Below, piece after piece: positions 62,265-64,000 of a DNA stretch of 64,000 bases (its first letter is position 1; each line of letters starts with the position of its first letter). The position numbers and the translations under genes are program-made. Where the stretch lies: NCBI RefSeq assembly GCF_001975825.1, contig NZ_MTKN01000013.1, positions 1 through 64,000 on the forward strand, written 5' to 3'. The stretch is from [Flexibacter] sp. ATCC 35208. GTDB taxonomy: Bacteria > Bacteroidota > Bacteroidia > Chitinophagales > Chitinophagaceae. A model generated the notes under the pieces. It was not told the DNA's origin. It worked only from the letters and a program-made list of their open reading frames with translations, and did not search any database.

Positions 62265-64000
62265 TCAGGCTTTTATTTTATGAAAAAATTCATGTTCTGC
62301 TTTCATTTTCATCAGGCGGAAGTTTTCCCTGGTGAGCATATCCGGATGCGTGTTTGCCATATCTTCCAGTTTCTTCATCGTCGTGATCATATAATAATGC
62401 AGCAGTACATTGGCATCATTTAAACCAGTACTGATATTAGCTTTGTAAGTAGCCTGGGCAAGCTCGTATACAAATTTTGCCTGCATCGTACGTTCTTCTG
62501 TAGTCAGCACTTTCTCTTTACTGAAGGAAAAGAACACTTCTTTATCAATGAAATTGAAAATCTCATTTGCATCTGCCACCTGGTCAAGTTTTCTTATGTC
62601 AATAAGTGATTTCAGAATAGCAATCTGCATGTGGGTAAATGACTCCTCTACGCTGATCACACGACCACCAGGTGTACCATTTATTTTCATCCACGCAGCA
62701 GGGCCGCTGAACACATATTGTTGTAAGAAAGCCAATGCCTGTTTTTGTACAGCAGCATCTGCCTTTATCTTTTCTTCTCCCAGCGAAAGTGGCTTGCGGC
62801 ATACCCCACCAATCAGCGCTGACACATCCATACAGTATTTCTCATAGCTGATCAATGCCGCACCATACAGGGATCCATTGCTTTTAAAAAGGTCTTCCGT
62901 ACCATCCAGTTGTTTGCTGATAGTATCCAGTTGCAGGAACACGCGCTGCAAATTTTTAATGGCAAGTGTAGACGCCATGATCTTATCAGAAGCAAGGTCA
63001 TAATGCTGTGTAAGCGGGTTCAAAGAATCTTCCGGCAAGTACGTAGGTGCCGGCCCTTGTCCGTATCCCCATTCGATCGCAGCAATGTCTGCTTCACCAA
63101 TGCCCGGCATCAGTGTACTCACAGGTACGTGATCTTCGGGTTGAGCTACATAGTTAAATTCTATGTCATCCATGATAGAAGCCGAGAAAGCATGCGTCTT
63201 CATCCATGCGGGATTCCGTAGTTGTGCAGTGGTATAAGCAGCACTGCCGCTCAGGTTCGCACGTAAGCCCAATGCTTCACCTACGGTTTGGGTCATGAGC
63301 CACCTTAAAATCTCACCCTGGATATCCGGGTTCCTGATATCTTTTATAATTCTTTTATCATTGGCGCCACATTGCAGCAAGTATCGTAACATCAGTTGAT
63401 CCGTTACCGCTTCGGTTACATTAATACGGGCTGCGAGTATTTCACCTGTTTCAGGATGCTCAACGGTCGCAACGATGGGTGAATTATAAGTATTACCCCA
63501 GTTCACCAGTATATACCCAGGGCTTAACTGCTGATCCTGTACAATCTTTAATACATCTCCATGAAAAGCTACATTCCATGCCAGTACACCCTGCTCAATA
63601 TACTTTCTGAAAAAAGCAGGAATATTCGGGTCTAGTGCTACACTAATTTTATTATTGATATTCCATTTATGAATAAAAGATGTTTTGCGGGCGGTATAAG
63701 CTGTTCTGCCATAGTCCATGAAACTAAATGTTTCAAATGGAGATGCTTTCTCTGCCAGTTTTCGTGGCATCTTTTCGTCAGGCAATTGCTGGAATACAAG
63801 TTCTATTTCGTAAGTATTGGCATTGTCCATATCCCTGCCTGATACAAAGTCTTTGTTAAAATCTGTCTGAGACCGTTCTACTGCAAACCGTACTGCCTTT
63901 TCTGTAGTTTTAATATCTTCCACCACCGAGCGCTCCGGATCAGGATGACTCAGGAAAGTCAAATCAGGAAATGCAAACCAATCTCCTCCTTCAAGAATCT
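62265..64000 (-). CDS. DUF5117-type zinc-metalloprotease relative with lost HExxH (5' end outside window)
   Basis: The frame is open to the window edge; the first in-frame start inside the window is a TTG at 63962, too weak to be the true start, so the N-terminus lies beyond 64000. The visible part resembles the C-terminal catalytic region of secreted DUF5117/DUF4953-type metalloproteases: a YGRTAY-like segment, WNVAFHG, NWGNTYNSPIVATVEHPETGEI, then at about residue 222 from the TTG the sequence QTVGEALGLRAN where active members carry HEVGHTLGLxHN. All three zinc His and the catalytic Glu are replaced, so this member should not be an active protease. It heads the thioredoxin-peptidase operon. 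A scaffold or substrate-binding role is inference. Confidence 0.8.
   Translation of the reverse strand, partial: ILEGGDWFAFPDLTFLSHPDPERSVVEDIKTTEKAVRFAVERSQTDFNKDFVSGRDMDNANTYEIELVFQQLPDEKMPRKLAEKASPFETFSFMDYGRTAYTARKTSFIHKWNINNKISVALDPNIPAFFRKYIEQGVLAWNVAFHGDVLKIVQDQQLSPGYILVNWGNTYNSPIVATVEHPETGEILAARINVTEAVTDQLMLRYLLQCGANDKRIIKDIRNPDIQGEILRWLMTQTVGEALGLRANLSGSAAYTTAQLRNPAWMKTHAFSASIMDDIEFNYVAQPEDHVPVSTLMPGIGEADIAAIEWGYGQGPAPTYLPEDSLNPLTQHYDLASDKIMASTLAIKNLQRVFLQLDTISKQLDGTEDLFKSNGSLYGAALISYEKYCMDVSALIGGVCRKPLSLGEEKIKADAAVQKQALAFLQQYVFSGPAAWMKINGTPGGRVISVEESFTHMQIAILKSLIDIRKLDQVADANEIFNFIDKEVFFSFSKEKVLTTEERTMQAKFVYELAQATYKANISTGLNDANVLLHYYMITTMKKLEDMANTHPDMLTRENFRLMKMKAEHEFFHKIKA

Overview
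The window looks like a chromosomal segment of a Bacteroidota bacterium, most likely a Chitinophaga-type member of the Chitinophagaceae. Reasons: a secreted SGNH hydrolase ending in a type IX secretion (T9SS) sorting domain, a Lipid_DES-type sphingolipid desaturase, a DUF5117-type zinc-metalloprotease relative, a GH9 remnant, AT-rich intergenic DNA and start sites without clear Shine-Dalgarno sequences. This is a sequence impression, not a database assignment.

About 48 kb (3927-51750) is one large biosynthetic gene cluster for a lipopeptide. A plus-strand arm (3927-13645) encodes a cyclic-peptide-type ABC exporter, a FAAL-ACP-KS-AT-KR-ACP polyketide synthase and an O-carbamoyltransferase. It converges on a shared terminator (13648-13702) with a very long minus-strand arm (51750 down to 13701). 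In transcription order that arm encodes an SPFH membrane protein, a DUF697-like protein, a 59-residue two-helix membrane protein, a type II thioesterase, KS-KR-ACP, KS-ACP-aminotransferase-C, a SyrP-like dioxygenase, NRPS C*-A-T-C-A-T-C, NRPS C*-A-T-E, NRPS C-A-T-C-T-C, a dioxygenase fused to a class II aldolase-like domain, and NRPS C*-A-T-C-A-T-TE. C* marks a condensation fold that has lost HHxxxDG.

Reading modules in order, the FAAL loads a fatty acid. Two ketide extensions are reduced to hydroxyls. A third is transaminated to a 3-amino group, giving a 3-amino-5,7-dihydroxy fatty acyl chain. This passes to six A-domain modules plus one module without an A domain. My hand-read specificity codes give Asn - aromatic (Tyr/Phe) - D-Asn - Ser - (unassigned) - Asp - Thr-like, then release by the TE, probably by cyclisation on the 3-amino group. 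The logic resembles iturin/mycosubtilin (beta-amino acyl, Asn-aromatic-D-Asn) combined with puwainaphycin (FAAL, carbamoyltransferase, exporter). Two Fe/2-oxoglutarate hydroxylases suggest hydroxylated Asp/Asn.

The left flank (1-3926) has an unrecognised 395-residue protein, a sphingolipid Delta4-desaturase homologue, three unrelated tandem-repeat arrays and a small minus-strand coding relic. The right flank (52293-64000) has an orphan NarL/LuxR response regulator, a frameshifted GH9 pseudogene, the T9SS SGNH hydrolase, PBP2 with a triplicated 3' end, and a minus-strand series of S9 dipeptidyl peptidase, thioredoxin-like protein and a DUF5117-type protein whose HExxH zinc motif is lost; that last gene runs off the window. 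Relics on both sides of the cluster, in the same orientation, suggest the cluster was acquired at this site.
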